Positions 43,533-45,434 of a DNA stretch of 45,434 nucleotides are shown piece after piece; the stretch's first letter is position 1, and the number at the start of each line of letters is the position of its first letter. The position numbers were made by a program, and so were the translations under genes. Below the pieces are notes generated by a model, which saw only the letters and a list, made by a program, of their open reading frames with translations, had not been told where the DNA came from and did not search any database. The stretch comes from Flavobacteriia bacterium (GTDB lineage: Bacteria > Bacteroidota > Bacteroidia > Flavobacteriales_D > Crocinitomicaceae). Location: assembly GCA_947463445.1 (NCBI GenBank), contig CANHRS010000014.1, forward strand, positions 1-45,434, given 5' to 3'.

Positions 43533-44777
43533 ATGGAATTATTAAGATTTTTTACCGCAGGAAACGTAGATGATGGAAAAAGTACATTAATCGGAAGATT
43601 ATTGTACGATAGCAAATCAATCTCGACTGATATACTAGAAACACTAACCAAACAAAGTAAATCGACTGGTGTTGATGCAGATATTGATTTGGCATTGTTG
43701 ACAGATGGATTACGTGCTGAACGTGAACAAGGTATCACAATTGATGTAGCGTATAAATATTTTACGACGGATAAACGTAAATTCATCATTGCGGATACAC
43801 CTGGACACGTACAATATACGCGTAACATGTTTACGGGAGCTTCTAATACCGATTTAGCGATCGTTTTAGTGGATGCACGACATGGTATTACCGAACAAAC
43901 ACGTCGACATAGTATTATTTCAAACATCGTTGGGATCCAACATGTATTGGTTTGTATCAATAAAATGGATTTGGTCAATTACGATGAAGAAGTTTATAAT
44001 AAAATAAAAGAAGATTACACACATTTCGCAGAATCGCTAAACTTGAAAAAAGTTTCGTTTATACCTACGAGTGCGTTGACAGGTGATAACGTTGTAAATC
44101 ATTCCGATAACTTAAAATGGTACCATGGTCCTTCCTTGTTTGAATTTTTAGAAACCGTTGAGATAGAACAAGATTTCAAAACGCAAGAAGCACGTTTTCA
44201 AGTACAATATGTCATTCGTCCACAAACGGAAGAATTACATGATTACCGTGGATATTCTGGAACTATTTTAAGCGGTTCTTTCAAAAAAGGAGATAAAATC
44301 GCGGTGCATCCGGTTGATTTAACAACGACCATCGAAAAAATTGAAAAATTTGGACAAGAAGTGGACGAAGCACATGCAGGGGAACCGGTAATTATTCATG
44401 TTTCAGACAATATTGACATTTCGCGCGGAACAACGTTCGTACCTGTGAATGATTCATTACAAACCGAAAAAACGTTCGAAGCAATCGTTTGTTGGATGGA
44501 TAACAAATCATTTCAGCCAGGACAAAAATTGTTGTTGCAACAAAACAGTTTCCGTTCGAAAGCAGTGATTAAAGAAATCGATAACAAAATCAATATTTAT
44601 AATTTCCGCAGTGAACCAAGTGATGGAACGTTACATCTAAACGATTTCTGCAAAGTAACCATCAAAACAGCTGAAACACTTAGTTTTGATGAGTATGCAA
44701 ATAACCGTAAAACAGGTTCATTTATTTTAATCAACGAAAACACGAATAATACAGTTGCCGCTGGAGTAATCGCATAA
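43533..44777 (+). CDS. cysN: Sulfate adenylyltransferase subunit 1 (GTPase)
   Basis: The protein has 414 residues from ATG 43533 (MELLRFFTAGNVDDGKSTL); the 15-residue TTG extension runs through the hairpin. It is an EF-Tu-like GTPase that drives sulfate activation: G1 GNVDDGKS, switch EREQGITIDVAYKYF, G3 DTPGHVQYTRNM, G4 NKMD, and two beta-barrel domains. It ends without a fused APS kinase, unlike NodQ/CysNC, consistent with direct APS reduction by CysH. Confidence 0.95.
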   Translation: MELLRFFTAGNVDDGKSTLIGRLLYDSKSISTDILETLTKQSKSTGVDADIDLALLTDGLRAEREQGITIDVAYKYFTTDKRKFIIADTPGHVQYTRNMFTGASNTDLAIVLVDARHGITEQTRRHSIISNIVGIQHVLVCINKMDLVNYDEEVYNKIKEDYTHFAESLNLKKVSFIPTSALTGDNVVNHSDNLKWYHGPSLFEFLETVEIEQDFKTQEARFQVQYVIRPQTEELHDYRGYSGTILSGSFKKGDKIAVHPVDLTTTIEKIEKFGQEVDEAHAGEPVIIHVSDNIDISRGTTFVPVNDSLQTEKTFEAIVCWMDNKSFQPGQKLLLQQNSFRSKAVIKEIDNKINIYNFRSEPSDGTLHLNDFCKVTIKTAETLSFDEYANNRKTGSFILINENTNNTVAAGVIA

Positions 44778-44811
44778 TATACATTTTAACGAATAGACGC
44801 CCTTTCGTACT

Positions 44812-44840
44812 TCCCCCTTTGAAGGGGGATCGAGGGGGAT
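44812..44840 (+). repeat. G/C-run element between cysN and cysE
   Basis: TCCCCCTT and AAGGGGGA form an 8-bp hairpin (44812-44829), followed by a partial copy GAGGGGGAT. Runs of this kind are common dispersed intergenic elements in Bacteroidota; it may also attenuate cysE. Confidence 0.5.
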
Positions 44841-44854
44841 GACACAAGCAAACC

Positions 44855-45434
44855 ATGCAAAACCTACTAACAACCCTCTACAAAAAGCACTCTGAGAAGA
44901 CTTCGCTACCTTCCCCTTTGTTGGTAGAAACCTTTATTGAGTCTTTATTGGCTTTACTTTTTCCAGCTTACAACAATAAAAAGATTGTTTCACAAGAACA
45001 ATTGGAAGAAGAATATACGAAAAACAAAAAATCCTTAGATGTATTGTTGTTACATGTGGAGAAAGAATTAAGTACATCAGTTTCAAATCAACTTGAACAA
45101 TTTTATAAAGAACTTCCTTCTATTTATACTGCTTTGTTAAAAGATGCGGAAGCGATTGAAAAAGGGGACCCTGCAGCAAGAGGAATAGAAGAAGTAATGC
45201 GTTCATATCCTGGGTTTTATGCGATATGTATTTTTAGAGTTGCGCACCAATTGTATGTTCAAAACATACCATATATTCCAAGAATATTAACTGAACTTGC
45301 GCATAGCAAAACTGGAATCGATATTCATCCTGGTGCAACCATTGGCGAATATTTCTTCATTGACCATGGTACTGGAATTGTGATAGGTGAAACAACATTG
45401 ATTGGAAACAATGTGAAAGTATACCAAGGGGTGA
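44855..45434 (+). CDS. cysE: Serine O-acetyltransferase, partial (runs off window)
   Basis: The first 193 residues are visible. The N-terminal helical region of EpsC-type enzymes (LEEEYTKNKKSLDVLLLHVE, AEAIEKGDPAARGIEEVM) leads to the left-handed beta-helix: ILTELAHSKTGIDIHPGATI, then the active-site DHGTGIVIGETTLIG with the catalytic His and Asp. It forms O-acetylserine for cysteine synthesis. The EpsC-like long N terminus resembles the serine acetyltransferases that accompany family 2A encapsulins elsewhere, though here it is 20 kb away. Confidence 0.92.
   Translation, partial: MQNLLTTLYKKHSEKTSLPSPLLVETFIESLLALLFPAYNNKKIVSQEQLEEEYTKNKKSLDVLLLHVEKELSTSVSNQLEQFYKELPSIYTALLKDAEAIEKGDPAARGIEEVMRSYPGFYAICIFRVAHQLYVQNIPYIPRILTELAHSKTGIDIHPGATIGEYFFIDHGTGIVIGETTLIGNNVKVYQGV

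Overview
The window is AT-rich bacterial chromosome from a member of the Bacteroidota, most likely Flavobacteriia. Supporting signs are the promoter -7 boxes of the form TAnnTTTG, near-absence of Shine-Dalgarno sequences, TonB-dependent receptors with a carboxypeptidase-regulatory N-terminal domain, an HU-SPOR membrane protein, FISUMP-type exported proteins and a DUF4143 ATPase. No rRNA, tRNA, complete transposon or CRISPR array was seen. Several start codons below are moved downstream of the longest open frame because the extension would begin at TTG or GTG and often overlaps the promoter.

Left part (1-16.4 kb): mostly housekeeping on the minus strand. It holds a truncated TonB-dependent receptor, mazG, an HU/SPOR membrane protein, a metallo-beta-lactamase-fold hydrolase, a TrmH-type methyltransferase, HU, then a tight fmt / MATE exporter / RlmI-like methyltransferase / TPR run, then gyrA. 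Divergent from gyrA is clpC, followed by an AlkB-like dioxygenase. From 16.5 to 20.8 kb lies an accessory patch: two tandem exported paralogues (the second has a nonsense codon at residue 73), a DUF4143 ATPase preceded by four 16-bp repeats at exactly 33-bp period, and a lipoprotein.

Middle part (20.9-33.6 kb): a sulfur-handling locus. A four-cysteine Rrf2 regulator has a palindromic operator on its own promoter and a GC-rich terminator-like leader. It precedes a family 2A (SrpI-type) encapsulin shell gene and its presumed cargo, a SufS-type cysteine desulfurase with a roughly 260-residue low-complexity N-terminal extension built on a 39-residue repeat. Then come O-acetylhomoserine sulfhydrylase (metY), a small ferredoxin-fold protein, an HxlR regulator, a decayed KilA-N gene beside a YhcG/DUF1016 nuclease, a Leu/Glu-dehydrogenase homologue that lacks the usual catalytic Lys and Asp and sits behind a complete SAM-I riboswitch, and a TonB-dependent receptor. 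The metY, dehydrogenase-like and receptor promoters share a 20-bp motif.

Right part (33.6-45.4 kb): aspartokinase on the minus strand, then a plus-strand sulfate-assimilation cluster: sulfite reductase with a HEPN-like tail, uroporphyrinogen-III methyltransferase, 1-Cys peroxiredoxin, a small exported protein, a siroheme-synthase/TSUP-transporter fusion, an aldo/keto reductase with Glu in place of the catalytic His, cysH (APS-reductase type), cysD, cysN and a truncated cysE. Large perfect hairpins lie in the cysH-cysD and cysD-cysN gaps. Taken together the genes reduce sulfate to sulfide (CysDN, CysH, sulfite reductase plus siroheme supply), fix it into OAS/OAH-derived amino acids (CysE, MetY), and probably store sulfur taken from cysteine inside an encapsulin.
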